Shown here piece after piece: positions 8,132 through 17,306 of a DNA stretch of 32,840 bases (position 1 is its first letter; each line of letters begins with the position of its first letter). The position numbers and the translations under genes are program-made. The DNA comes from JANXLS01 sp038227045. Its GTDB lineage: Bacteria; Planctomycetota; SZUA-567; H5-PLA8. Under the pieces are notes generated by a model. It did no database searches. It was given only the letters and a program-made list of their open reading frames with translations, and was not told the DNA's origin. The DNA is taken from NCBI GenBank assembly GCA_038227045.1, contig JBBRQD010000061.1, forward strand, positions 1 to 32,840. The letters run 5' to 3'.

Positions 8132-8983
8132 ATGAGTATTCAAACTGAAACGACATCTCCCCCGACGCCTGAGGCTCGCGCGAAACTCGCGGCCCTCGAA
8201 CGCCAGTTGCAAGGCTATGGCAGCGTGATTGTCGCCTACTCCGGCGGAGTGGATTCGGCATTTCTGGCCGTCGTTGCCGGGCGTGTATTGAAGGAGAAAG
8301 CGCTCGCAGTGACGGCGAATTCGGAGTCGCTCGCGCCGGAAGAATTGGCGGACGCAATCGCCCTTGCCGAACGTTTCGGCTTCCGTCACGAAGTGGTTCG
8401 CACGGCTGAATTGAGCGACGAAAATTACGCGTCCAATCCGCTGAACCGCTGCTATTTTTGCAAATCCGAATTGATGACAAAGCTGCTGGAATTCGCCAGA
8501 GAGCGCGGCGAGCAGGGTGGGCCGGTGGCGTTGGGCGCGACGATGGACGACCTGGCGGACTTTCGCCCGGGCGAAAGCGCGGCCAGCGAACGCGGCGCGG
8601 TCTTTCCGTTGCGCGACGCGAAGCTCCACAAGGAAGAGATTCGCGCGCTCTCCCGCGAACTGAATTTGCCGACGTGGGACAAACCCGGCGCGGCGTGTTT
8701 GTCGAGCCGCATCCCATTCGGCGAACGCGTCACCGCGGAAAAACTCGCACAAATCGCGAGCGGGGAGTATTATCTCCACAAAGCCGGTTTTCGTGAATGT
8801 CGGTTGCGGCATCACGGATCGGTCGCGCGCCTCGAAGTGCCGCCGGAAAAGTTTGCGGAGGTGCTCGAAAAAAGCGCCGAAATCACCCGCGAATTGCGCG
8901 CGTTGGGCTTTGCGCACGTGACGCTGGATTTGCTCGGATTGCGTTCGGGTTCGCTCCTGGAAGCCGCGCTGAAAACGAAGTAA
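8132..8983 (+). CDS. larE: ATP-dependent sacrificial sulfur transferase LarE
   Basis: LarE donates sulfur, in characterised members from its own cysteine, to make the nickel-pincer nucleotide cofactor of lactate racemase and related enzymes. The 283-residue protein has the PP-loop ATP-binding motif SGGVDS at residues 37-42, the NRCYFCK motif (C107, C110), and AACLSSRIPFG with C189 at the position of the sacrificial cysteine of Lactobacillus LarE. The family C-terminal features (RHHGSVARLE) are present. It starts 3 bases after the glycosyltransferase stop and has only a weak ribosome binding site, so translation is likely coupled. LarB, LarC and a LarA-type racemase are not in the window. Confidence 0.93.
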   Translation: MSIQTETTSPPTPEARAKLAALERQLQGYGSVIVAYSGGVDSAFLAVVAGRVLKEKALAVTANSESLAPEELADAIALAERFGFRHEVVRTAELSDENYASNPLNRCYFCKSELMTKLLEFARERGEQGGPVALGATMDDLADFRPGESAASERGAVFPLRDAKLHKEEIRALSRELNLPTWDKPGAACLSSRIPFGERVTAEKLAQIASGEYYLHKAGFRECRLRHHGSVARLEVPPEKFAEVLEKSAEITRELRALGFAHVTLDLLGLRSGSLLEAALKTK

Positions 8984-9032
8984 ATGTAAGATGCCACGAC
9001 CCATTAATTTCGATTGAGATCAAGAAAACGAC

Positions 9033-10172
9033 ATGTCCGAACCGGAACCCCAAGACCCCAATCTGCCCCACACTGACGCCGCACCCTCATCGCCCTCCGC
9101 CGAGACGCCTTCACAGTGCGCTCCAAGCGATGCGCCCTCGGAGTCCGCATTGAATTCATCGCCGGGCGAACCTCCCTCGCCAATCGCCCCAGCGGCTCCG
9201 CCGCCGGTGGCCATCCCAGCGCCCATTGTTCCGGTGACGCCGCCCCCTGCCAAAACAACTCCGCAGCGCGTGGCGCAAAAGGCTCCGGCGTCGAACGACC
9301 CGATTTCGCGTTTTCGCAACAAGACCACGGCGGATGACGACGCGCGCATGGGCTTCATCGACCATCTGCTCGAGCTGCGAAAAAGACTCTGGATTGCGCT
9401 TATTGCAGTGATGCTTTGTGTTATTCTGTCGTTCATTTTTTATAAGCCAATTTACAATTTTCTCGCGGAACCCATTCGAAAGGTAAATCGCGATCTTGTC
9501 AATCAGATGATTCGGGACGGTCGCCTGCCTCCGCCCTCGGGAAATGTGATCAATCTGACCACGACCCAGCCATTAGGTTCGATGATGATGGTGATCTGGC
9601 TCGGCTTTTGGGCGGGCTTGGTCGTCGCGTCGCCCATCGTGACCTACGAGCTATGGGCGTTTATCGCGCCGGGACTTCACGACAAGGAAAAAAACGCGAT
9701 CAAGCCCGTGTTGTATGGCGGCGTGTTTTTCTTTCTCATCGGTGCGGCGATCGCCTACCAATGGCTGGCGCCCATGTCCTTCAGTTTTTTCGTCTGGCTG
9801 GATCTCGATCTCGGTCTGACGGTCAACTGGACCAGCGAAACCTGCATTGAAATGCTGATCACGATGATGATCGTCAGCGGCTTGCTGTGCGAAATTCCGC
9901 TGCTGGTTGCGGGGCTTGCGCGCCTGGGCTTGGTCGAGGCCGCGTGGTTCATCAAACATTGGAAAGTGTTTATCTTTGGCTCGGTATTTTTGGGCTTTGC
10001 CGTCTGTCCCAGCAACGATCTGCCGTCGATGTTGGCGTTTTCCGGATTGATTCTCGGAATCTATTTTGTTTCGATTTTGATGGCTTACATCTTCTATCGC
10101 AAGCCCGTGGATCCGAACGCGCCCAAGCCGAAGGACGCGGCCGCACCGAAGGACGGCATTAAAAAGCCATGA
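9033..10172 (+). CDS. tatC: Sec-independent translocase TatC with long N-terminal extension
   Basis: TatC is the membrane core that recognises twin-arginine signal peptides of folded exported proteins. The family domain begins at about residue 104 with MGFIDHLLELRKRL, including E115 of the HLxELR motif. The cytoplasmic loop motif FIAPGLHDKEKN (E219) and six hydrophobic segments follow. The first 100 residues are a Pro/Ser/Ala-rich, probably disordered and cytoplasmic extension absent from typical TatC (about 250 aa), so this protein is 379 aa. A later ATG at 9348 would remove the extension, but the longer frame keeps an open, biased composition and the start at 9033 sits 49 bases after larE. 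No tatA or tatB is adjacent. Its last codons overlap the next gene by 4 bases (ATGA). Confidence 0.93.
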   Translation: MSEPEPQDPNLPHTDAAPSSPSAETPSQCAPSDAPSESALNSSPGEPPSPIAPAAPPPVAIPAPIVPVTPPPAKTTPQRVAQKAPASNDPISRFRNKTTADDDARMGFIDHLLELRKRLWIALIAVMLCVILSFIFYKPIYNFLAEPIRKVNRDLVNQMIRDGRLPPPSGNVINLTTTQPLGSMMMVIWLGFWAGLVVASPIVTYELWAFIAPGLHDKEKNAIKPVLYGGVFFFLIGAAIAYQWLAPMSFSFFVWLDLDLGLTVNWTSETCIEMLITMMIVSGLLCEIPLLVAGLARLGLVEAAWFIKHWKVFIFGSVFLGFAVCPSNDLPSMLAFSGLILGIYFVSILMAYIFYRKPVDPNAPKPKDAAAPKDGIKKP

Positions 10173-12853
10173 TCAAAGGCGTCGCACGGCCGGAGGAAGT
10201 CGCACACCTGGGCTTGAGCAACCGCTTGCTGGCTCGCCTCGGCGCGTTGTTGAAAAAAATGACGAGTGTGACAGTGGCAGCGCTTGAAGCCGCCAAACCC
10301 GGCTCGCCGCTCGAAGCGCTGTTGCTCCGCGCCGAAGTGCTGCAAGACGCGGCGGCGATCACTTCCGAAAACTTAAACGCGCTCGCAAAAAGCGCGGGCG
10401 TCGACGCGCCCTTGTCCATCGCGGACGCAGAAGACGGTTTCCGCGTGCTGTGTCTTGAGGACGAGCTCGAATCGGACGACGCGTGGTCGAATGCAACCCC
10501 GCAGCCGTTGAGCGCGCGAAATCAATCGGACTTGACTGCGCGCCGCGATTCCGAAAAGACGGGTAATGCTGTCGAGGAAATGTTCGGCGCGGAACACTTA
10601 TCGCGCGTGCGTCTCAAATTGATGACTTCCGCGAATGCCGGCGAGCGCATCGAAGCGTTGCGCATTCTGGCGTTCTCGCCGCTGATTGCCGCAGAAAAAG
10701 CCGAAGCGATTCTGCAAGCGCTGTCGGATGCGGACGACTCCGTGCGCGCCGAAGCCGCCACGCTGTTGCCGGGACTCGGAGTGAGCGCGGACATCGCGGG
10801 CGCTCTCGCCGATTTGAACAAAGGCGACACCGCCCGCCGCATCGCCGCCGCGGACAAGCTCGGCAAACTCGCCATTGCTCCCGCAAACGAACTCGCGGAC
10901 GGCGCGGTGATTGTCTGCGCCATGTCGGCGCTGAAAGGCGGCGTCGAGCGCGCGTTGAAACTGCGCTTGCTGGAACTGCTCGCGCACCGCGCGGAACCGG
11001 CCGGCCGCAATCCCGCCCGGCTGAGCGAACTGATGCGCGTGGTGGTCGGGTTGATCGCTGCGGCGAACAAAATGGGTCCGTCGTCGCGCGAACTCGAAGA
11101 ACTCACCGGCGCGGCGCATCGGCTCGTCCGGGAACTCGGCCGCAGCCACGCGGAGAATGTGTCGGCGATTTTGAAAACGGAACGCGAACGCGCGGCGGAT
11201 TTTGCCGTCGAAGCGTTTCTACTCGTGTCGCTCTTCGATCTGATTCCGCCCGGCCACGCGGACGAAGAATTGCTCGTCGATTGGAGCGCCGCGTACCTGT
11301 CGCGCGACATGGAGGAAGGGCGCGGTTCGCGCGCGGTCGGCGCGCTGGTCTCACGGCGCGGCAGCGCGGCGCTCGCAAAACTCTGCGGCGTTTTTGCGGA
11401 CGCCACGCCCGGCGCGCAGAAGCATCTATTGATTCTGCTCGATGAAATGTGTCGAAAGCCCGATGCGGCTCCAGACGATTTCGCACGTGCCTCCCAGGTG
11501 ATTTTGATGGCGATGGAATCCGGCTCCAAATCGCTGCGCATGGCCGCGATGGAATGCCGCCTGGTCTGTGACACGCGCGTGCCGCCTGAAACGCGGCGCG
11601 TCCTGGCCGAGGTATTTTTGGATTCAACGCGCGACTTCTCGTTTGCCTTCGACATCGACAAGGCCGAATCCGCCGTGGAGCGCATGGGCGCGCCCGCGGT
11701 CGAGCCGTTGCTGGCGCGGTTGGGAAAAGATCGTGCGCCGAACGAACGCACGCGCGCGGCACGGCTGCTGGGCGAATTGGCGCTGGTGGCGAAACCGGAG
11801 CATTCGGGCGCCGCCGGTGGCAGTGGATTTTCGCTGCTTCAAAAAGCATTGACCGATGCGCTGCGCCGCCTCGAAGCAGCGAGCCTAGAACTGGATTTTC
11901 CCGACCGCGGCGAAGTCTTCTGCGCGCTTGGAAAAATAATTTCCAGTCCGGCGGCGTCGATCGAAGCCAACGCGATCGTCGAGCACACCCTGCTGGGCGC
12001 GGCCGGAGACGGCGATCCGAAACTCGCGCCGCGCGCGCTGGAAGGCGCGTCGTATATGGCCGCCTCGCGCCGCGCGACTCCTGAACTCGTCGCCGAAACA
12101 ATCAAACTACTCAAGGCCGCTATCGACGCGCCCGAGCCGGAACAGCTCGAAACCAAGACGATCGACGCAAGCGGAGACACCCTCTTTGAAATTCACGGCG
12201 GCGAGCGTTTCGCGGTCGATCTGCCAATCGCATTAAATGGTCTCGAACGCGTGGCACTCGCGCCGAATTGCCCGGCGTCGTCCGCGCGCGAAATCGGCGC
12301 GCTGCTGCTGGAACGCTGGAAAGACGTGTGCCACGCCCGGCGCGTCTGGGGGCCCGCGAACGCGTACAATCTAGTCCAGGCGCTGCGCGCCATCGCACTT
12401 TCTAAAAAATGCGACGCGGACTTGCGTCTCGAAATCGTCAAAGGCCTGCTCGCGCGCCTCAATCAGGCTCCGCCCATGCACGCGATCACGGAGATACTCG
12501 CCGCCGACGATGCCCGCGCGTCCGGCGGCGTGGCACTGAGCGTCGGGTTCGGCATTCTCGCCAGGCACGACGCGGAAGGCCGCTTCGCCGACAGCGACCG
12601 CTCCGACATCTTGATCGCGCTGGCCCGGCTCGCCGGGCGAAAATATCTGAGCGCCTCGCCAACGGAAACCGAACGCACGCCTATCGCGTTCCACCGGGCC
12701 GTCGTCAGTGAAATGATCAAGGGCGTCAAAGACGACGTGCCCGGCGCGGCGCGAGCGTTGGGAGAATTGTCTGCAAGTGGCGCGCTTCCGGCGGAATTGC
12801 GAGCGGAGATAGAGCGGCGAATTCGCACACGCGGCGAACTGGCCCGGCGTTGA
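10169..12853 (+). CDS. large HEAT-like helical repeat protein, unknown function
   Basis: This 894-residue protein starts inside tatC through a 4-base ATGA overlap, so it is translationally coupled. It has no signal peptide or clear membrane helix. The sequence is Ala/Leu/Glu/Arg-rich and appears to consist of repeated helical pairs with HEAT character, for example ERIEALRILAFSPLI, DDSVRAEAATLLPGL and ERTRAARLLGELAL. Such solenoids usually act as protein-binding scaffolds. A region near residues 85-150 is less regular and acidic. The function is not known. Coupling to tatC is suggestive but does not prove a role in export. Strong Arg/Ala codon bias produces long shadow frames on both strands here. 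Confidence 0.8.
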   Translation: MIKGVARPEEVAHLGLSNRLLARLGALLKKMTSVTVAALEAAKPGSPLEALLLRAEVLQDAAAITSENLNALAKSAGVDAPLSIADAEDGFRVLCLEDELESDDAWSNATPQPLSARNQSDLTARRDSEKTGNAVEEMFGAEHLSRVRLKLMTSANAGERIEALRILAFSPLIAAEKAEAILQALSDADDSVRAEAATLLPGLGVSADIAGALADLNKGDTARRIAAADKLGKLAIAPANELADGAVIVCAMSALKGGVERALKLRLLELLAHRAEPAGRNPARLSELMRVVVGLIAAANKMGPSSRELEELTGAAHRLVRELGRSHAENVSAILKTERERAADFAVEAFLLVSLFDLIPPGHADEELLVDWSAAYLSRDMEEGRGSRAVGALVSRRGSAALAKLCGVFADATPGAQKHLLILLDEMCRKPDAAPDDFARASQVILMAMESGSKSLRMAAMECRLVCDTRVPPETRRVLAEVFLDSTRDFSFAFDIDKAESAVERMGAPAVEPLLARLGKDRAPNERTRAARLLGELALVAKPEHSGAAGGSGFSLLQKALTDALRRLEAASLELDFPDRGEVFCALGKIISSPAASIEANAIVEHTLLGAAGDGDPKLAPRALEGASYMAASRRATPELVAETIKLLKAAIDAPEPEQLETKTIDASGDTLFEIHGGERFAVDLPIALNGLERVALAPNCPASSAREIGALLLERWKDVCHARRVWGPANAYNLVQALRAIALSKKCDADLRLEIVKGLLARLNQAPPMHAITEILAADDARASGGVALSVGFGILARHDAEGRFADSDRSDILIALARLAGRKYLSASPTETERTPIAFHRAVVSEMIKGVKDDVPGAARALGELSASGALPAELRAEIERRIRTRGELARR

Positions 12854-12966
12854 AACGCGCCGGCAACGCGCCCGAATCCGCCACCTTGACCAAATTCACA
12901 CGCCGGATACAATCGCTTTTTTAATTGAAGTTTTATATCGACAAGCGTGCTCACGGGAATTGGTGC

Positions 12967-13188
12967 ATGGTTCCATCAGAATCGAAAAACAAAAAACGCG
13001 GCGAGCCGTTTGGGGCCCGCGCCATGATGATGGGTTTCGTCACAACGGATCAAATCGAGGCCGCATTGTCGCGCCAGCAACAGCTCGCGGACGGTGGCGT
13101 AAAAAAATTGCTCGGCATGATTCTCGTCGAGATGCAGGTGATCAACACGACCCAGTTGCTGGCTGTCCTGCGAACGTATGAAGAATGA
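12967..13188 (+). CDS. stand-alone MshEN/GspE-N-like domain protein
   Basis: The 73-residue product resembles a single N-terminal domain of type II secretion or type IV pilus ATPases (GspE_N/MshEN), a fold that in MshE binds cyclic di-GMP. The pattern is GARAMMMGFVTTDQIEAALSRQ, then KKLLGMILVEMQVINTTQLL, the usual two-helix repeats around an LG..L...G-like core. No ATPase follows; the next gene converges from the other strand with 4 bases between stops. ATG at 12967 is chosen because it removes an atypical leader; a TTG at 12925 would give 87 residues. The RLGxxL motif is only partly kept (KLLGMIL), so cyclic di-GMP binding is uncertain. Confidence 0.6.
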   Translation: MVPSESKNKKRGEPFGARAMMMGFVTTDQIEAALSRQQQLADGGVKKLLGMILVEMQVINTTQLLAVLRTYEE

Positions 13189-13192
13189 AAAG

Positions 13193-16100
13193 CTAACTCC
13201 GATTCCCGATGAAGCCTTTGACTTCGTCAATCAAGCTCTCTAAATTCGAACTCGCCTGTGCCTTCGCCGGCAAGGCCCTCAAAAAAGCGGCGCCGTACCG
13301 TTTGGTGATGACGCGCTTGTCGGCAAGAATCACAATACCCTTATCCTGTTTCGAGCGAATCAATCGCCCGAAACCCTGCCGCAATTTTAAAATTGCGTTG
13401 GGCACGCTGAAATGCAGGAACGCGTCTTTGCCTGCGGACTCCAGCAACTCGCAGCGTCCCTGAATCACCGGATCGGTGAACACCGCGAACGGCAGCTTGT
13501 GAATGATAAGCAGCGAGAGCGCGTCGCCCCGCACATCGACGCCCTCCCAGAAACTGGCTGTCCCCAGCAACACGCGCCGGCCGCCGGCTTTCAGAGACGA
13601 CAACAGCGCTTCACGCGACCCATCGCGCCCCTGTGCCATGACTTCGATTCCTTCCGGCACCAGCATTTTGCGCAAGATCGCGCCGCTCGCATCCAGCGCC
13701 GAATACGACGTGTACAATACCAGCGCGCGCCCGCCGCTGGCCATCGCCAGCTCCGCGACCATCGCGCTGAATTGCGTGGTATATTCCTTTTCGCGCTCGC
13801 CGCCCGGTTCGGGCAGAAACGTCGGCACGAACAGCCGGCATTGCCGCTCGTAATCGAACGGACTGCCGAGCAGCATCTCGTTGAGCTTCTGCGGCTGGCA
13901 GTACGACAGCCCAAAACGCAGTTTCAAAAACTCGAAGCTCTTCGGATGCGGCTTTAACGATTCGTCATCGATTTTCGGAGCGTCGAATTTTTTGATCGCG
14001 GCCAGTGGTGCGGAATTCTTCGGCGGCAATTCGTCCCAATGCACTGCGTCTTCGACGACGCGTCCGCGCTGCCCAAATGGCGCAAGCCCCGCCGCGTCGC
14101 CGGCGTCCGCGTCGCGCACGGACAACGTCGCCGACGTCAAAATAATCGAGCGCTTTTTTTCGTAGAGCTGTCCGTGCAGCAGTGCCGCGATGTCCAGCGG
14201 AGCCGCAACCATGCGCGCGCCGCGCCGGCCCCAGCGCTCGCTCCAATAAACATAATTCGGCTCGTCGCCTTTGACGATGAATTCGATGTCGTGAATCAGT
14301 TCTTGCAGAAAACCATTTTGCGCTCTCAACTCAGTCAACAATTCGCGCCCGCGTTGAACGGGGCGTTTGCGGATTTCAGGGAAATCCTCTTCGAGCCGCT
14401 CAAGCGTCTGCCGCAACTTCCCCAGCCCTGAGATGGCCGATTCTTTTCCGTTTTTGAAACGCTCCGCGTCTTCCGGCTTCAAGCGCGACGAGGCGTAGCG
14501 TTTGCGGTCGTCGGACGATTGAAACGATTTCTTTTTCGGCGCCGACCCGAATGGCGACGCGGCGTCGCCGCGCGGCATCGCGCGCCCTCCGCGCCCGCGT
14601 TCGTACGGCACGAATGGCTGCGGCGACGCCTCTTCCGGATCGCTCTCGGGCTGCTCGGCCCATTCGCGCACAAAATCGAAGAAGCGCTCCGAACCGTCGT
14701 TCGCCGGCTGGATGGCCTGCATCGTTTCAAGAAGATGCGTGCGGATCTGCTCATGCAGCGTGTCGCCGAAATCGCCGCGCGCCTGGTCGACGTATGTCAG
14801 CAGCGTCGGCAACAATCCTTTTCCGGCGCCGCTGGAATTCGAGGAGCGGAAGAGCCGGTTGAGAATGCGGTACATGCGCCGCGGCGCGATCTCGCACGCC
14901 AGATGATCGGTCGCGACTTCCTCGAGTTTATGCGCTTCGTCGAACACGATCTCGCCGTAATGGGGCAGCGTTCCGGTTTCATTGTTCAGTGCGGAAAAAA
15001 CCAGCGCATGATTCAACACCACGACATCCGCCGTTTTCGCCAGACCGCGCGCTTTGTACACGAAGCAGCGTTTGTAAAACGGGCACGCGCGCTTCAGGCA
15101 ATCGTCACCCACCGTATGCAGGCGGTCCCACAGCGCCGGATTTTGCTCGGGCGAAAACGTGGCCAGCTCGCTCACATCGCCATGCGACGTCTTCACCGCC
15201 CAGCTCATCACCGGCAGCATCTGCGCGCGTTCCTCGTCGTCCAGCTCGTGCGGAGCCTCCTGAATCGTGTACATGAATTTTCGCAGGCACAGATAATTAG
15301 GCCGCCCGCGCAGCAGCGCCGCGTTGAATTCGATGCCCAGGTGTTTCTTTAAAAATGGAATGTCCTTGCCGAAAAGCTGCGACTGAAGATTTTTGGTGTG
15401 CGTCGAAATCATCACGGGGCGCTTGGCTTTTATTGCGTACAGAATTGCCGGGACCAGATACGCGAGGCTTTTTCCCACGCCCGTTCCGGCCTCGATCATC
15501 AGATGCTTCCCGCTGTTGAACGCATCGGCCACACGCGCCGACATCGTTTCCTGTTCCGGCCGCTCTTCGTAGCCGTTCAATTTTGAGAGCGGTCCTTCTG
15601 GACCCATTATTTGCCGCACGTCGTCCGGCTTGACCAATTCCCGCGGCGGCTCGTCTCGAAAGGAATTGTCCGCCTCTTCGTCCGGGCGCAGATTGTCGAT
15701 GATGGCGGAAAAATCCTTGAACAGTTTTTCAAGCGATACTTTTCCCGAATGAAAACTATCGCTGAATTGCTCCTCGACGGCCTTAGCTTCCGCGGCCTTG
15801 AGCAGCTTGCGAAGCGGGTGCTCGGTCTTGGCAAGCATCCAATTCATCTCAGCCAACAGCGGCAGGGGCAAATGCAACAAATCAGTCTCAAGTCCCAGCC
15901 AAATGCGTTCAAGAAGCGCCGGCTCGCTGGCAAACTCATCCACATCCGCCGCGTCGCGATCCTCCGGCGAATCGCCGTCAAATTGTTGGGCCGTTTCTCC
16001 CTGTCTCCCTGTCTCCTTGTCTCCTTGTCTTTGCTGAGATCCGTAAAGCACCGCCAAATCCAAAACCCCGCGCCGCCCTGCCGTGGGTAGGACAATTACC

Positions 16101-16477
16101 GCAAGATCGTCAATGCCGATAACCGCGGGTCCGGGCAGGCCGGGGTACCCCGCCGAGCGCGCGGCGTCGCGCAGGCACTCGCGCGCCGCGCCGCCGTTCG
16201 CGACGATCCACGCATCGCCCCCTTCGGCGAACTCGACAAAATCCTGCAGCGTAGCGTCAAGATCCGGCGCGCGATCAAGCGCATTGTTAGTGATGCCCGT
16301 GAGCCGCGATTGAGCGATGGTTAGCCGCTGGCCGCGCCCAAGCTGGTCAAAGGTTTTTGGAGTGCCATCCGCGTCCGCGCGCCGGGCGACAAAGCGCACG
16401 ATCGCACCGCCGCTGTTGGGTTCGGTGGTTGCGAGGGTAAGAAAGATGGGGCGAAGGATCAAGGTTGCGCTGGACAT
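13193..16477 (-). CDS. DinG/XPD-type ATP-dependent DNA helicase
   Basis: This SF2 helicase of the XPD/DinG class has 1094 residues from the ATG at 16477 (a TTG would add 13). The Walker A motif EAGTGVGKS lies at about 330-338 and the DEAH box at 513-516. Four cysteines between them fit the Fe-S cluster of this class: one in YLCLRKF and three in DCLKRACPFYKRC. Helicase motifs near the C-terminus include FWEGVDVRGD and a QGFGRLIRS motif VI. The N-terminal 160 residues recall the DnaQ-type exonuclease domain of Gram-positive DinG but lack its acidic catalytic residues, so nuclease activity is unlikely. An octamer repeat (15995-16034) encodes a polar linker after it. The role is probably in repair or resolving DNA structures. 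Confidence 0.9.
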   Translation of the reverse strand: MSSATLILRPIFLTLATTEPNSGGAIVRFVARRADADGTPKTFDQLGRGQRLTIAQSRLTGITNNALDRAPDLDATLQDFVEFAEGGDAWIVANGGAARECLRDAARSAGYPGLPGPAVIGIDDLAVIVLPTAGRRGVLDLAVLYGSQQRQGDKETGRQGETAQQFDGDSPEDRDAADVDEFASEPALLERIWLGLETDLLHLPLPLLAEMNWMLAKTEHPLRKLLKAAEAKAVEEQFSDSFHSGKVSLEKLFKDFSAIIDNLRPDEEADNSFRDEPPRELVKPDDVRQIMGPEGPLSKLNGYEERPEQETMSARVADAFNSGKHLMIEAGTGVGKSLAYLVPAILYAIKAKRPVMISTHTKNLQSQLFGKDIPFLKKHLGIEFNAALLRGRPNYLCLRKFMYTIQEAPHELDDEERAQMLPVMSWAVKTSHGDVSELATFSPEQNPALWDRLHTVGDDCLKRACPFYKRCFVYKARGLAKTADVVVLNHALVFSALNNETGTLPHYGEIVFDEAHKLEEVATDHLACEIAPRRMYRILNRLFRSSNSSGAGKGLLPTLLTYVDQARGDFGDTLHEQIRTHLLETMQAIQPANDGSERFFDFVREWAEQPESDPEEASPQPFVPYERGRGGRAMPRGDAASPFGSAPKKKSFQSSDDRKRYASSRLKPEDAERFKNGKESAISGLGKLRQTLERLEEDFPEIRKRPVQRGRELLTELRAQNGFLQELIHDIEFIVKGDEPNYVYWSERWGRRGARMVAAPLDIAALLHGQLYEKKRSIILTSATLSVRDADAGDAAGLAPFGQRGRVVEDAVHWDELPPKNSAPLAAIKKFDAPKIDDESLKPHPKSFEFLKLRFGLSYCQPQKLNEMLLGSPFDYERQCRLFVPTFLPEPGGEREKEYTTQFSAMVAELAMASGGRALVLYTSYSALDASGAILRKMLVPEGIEVMAQGRDGSREALLSSLKAGGRRVLLGTASFWEGVDVRGDALSLLIIHKLPFAVFTDPVIQGRCELLESAGKDAFLHFSVPNAILKLRQGFGRLIRSKQDKGIVILADKRVITKRYGAAFLRALPAKAQASSNLESLIDEVKGFIGNRS
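15995..16034 (+). repeat. octamer-period repeat (GTCTCCCT family) inside the helicase gene
   Basis: Five consecutive 8-base units are visible on the plus strand: TTCTCCCT, GTCTCCCT, GTCTCCTT twice, then GTCTTTGC. Because 8 is not a multiple of 3, the frame shifts from unit to unit, yet the helicase frame stays open, encoding the Lys/Gln/Gly/Thr-rich linker DKETGRQGETAQQ on the minus strand. A second copy occurs at 23919-23958. Confidence 0.75.
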
Positions 16478-16614
16478 AAGTTGCCGATAGCGTATCGCGC
16501 TTCCGCGCTCGTGCAAACCGCCGTATGCGACAAGCGCTTTATTTTCCGCGCTAAAAAACTTAGACTGTTCACAGGATGTCGCTCGCCACTACCCGGATTA
16601 GAACGGAGACCGAA

Positions 16615-17289
16615 ATGCTGCACCGCTGCTGTGTTTCAATGCTGTTGATTTTCGCCGCGCATCTTTTCGCCGGCCAGGACGCTCAAAAGCCCGGTGTCGC
16701 ACCCTTGACACAGGATGAGCGCTCGACGGAATGGCTCCTCGCCATCGAAAAGTTGCGCACGCTGCCGCGTCCAGGCGACATTCAGAATGCCGGAATCCTT
16801 GCGAGCATCGGCGACGTAATCGAGACCACGCCCGATCAAAAAGCGGCCATCAAGACGGCGATGAAAGCGTTCGACGCGGCGATGGTTCAAAAAGCCGCGC
16901 AGTGGGAAAGCGACATGAAAGCGGCGCGCGCGGAGTTCGAAACGAAGATCGTCGCCGCGCTGCCCGAAGCCCGCCGCGACGCTGCAAAAAAAGCGCTGGA
17001 GTACAGCCATGTGCAGTGGGTCGCCCCGTTCGACTTCGAAGTTCGGCTGCGCGCCGAGTTCATCCAAAAAAAGGAGAAATCAGAAGACAAGACCATTCCG
17101 CAGGAAGAACTGGATGCCTACCGGAAAGAATTTTCCACGTGGCTTAAAACGCAGCGGTTAAAAGCGCAGGAGCACAATGCCGAAGTGACGAAAAATATAA
17201 AAGCGCTGCTCGACCCAAAGGAGGCCGAACGCTTGAACGATTTCGACAAGAACAAGGAAGTTCCGCCACCGCCGCCGAAGAAAAAATAA
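16615..17289 (+). CDS. small secreted helical protein of unknown function
   Basis: The ATG at 16615 has GGAG 6 bases upstream; an in-frame ATG at 16576 lacks one. The 224-residue product opens with a signal peptide (MLHRCCVSMLLIFAAHLFAG), so it is exported or membrane-attached. The mature part is highly charged and predicted alpha-helical, with heptad-like stretches (DQKAAIKTAMKAFDAAMVQK) and an LLDPKEAERLNDF segment near the C-terminus that loosely recalls periplasmic LTxxQ/Spy-like proteins. It ends in a Pro-then-Lys tail (PPPPPKKK). I do not recognise a family. It diverges from the helicase gene and converges on obg, with a large palindrome between it and obg. Confidence 0.7.
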   Translation: MLHRCCVSMLLIFAAHLFAGQDAQKPGVAPLTQDERSTEWLLAIEKLRTLPRPGDIQNAGILASIGDVIETTPDQKAAIKTAMKAFDAAMVQKAAQWESDMKAARAEFETKIVAALPEARRDAAKKALEYSHVQWVAPFDFEVRLRAEFIQKKEKSEDKTIPQEELDAYRKEFSTWLKTQRLKAQEHNAEVTKNIKALLDPKEAERLNDFDKNKEVPPPPPKKK

Positions 17290-17306
17290 GGCATCAGCCG
17301 CCCGCC

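Noticed and set aside
7565..9004. 479-codon open frame antisense to larE and the end of the glycosyltransferase gene
   Set aside because: It crosses two well-supported genes on the other strand, has shadow-like composition and no recognisable domain.
10522..12101. Long minus-strand frames opposite the HEAT-like gene
   Set aside because: Two overlapping Arg/Ser/Ala-rich frames arise from the strong Ala/Arg/Glu codon bias of the plus-strand gene, which is coupled to tatC.
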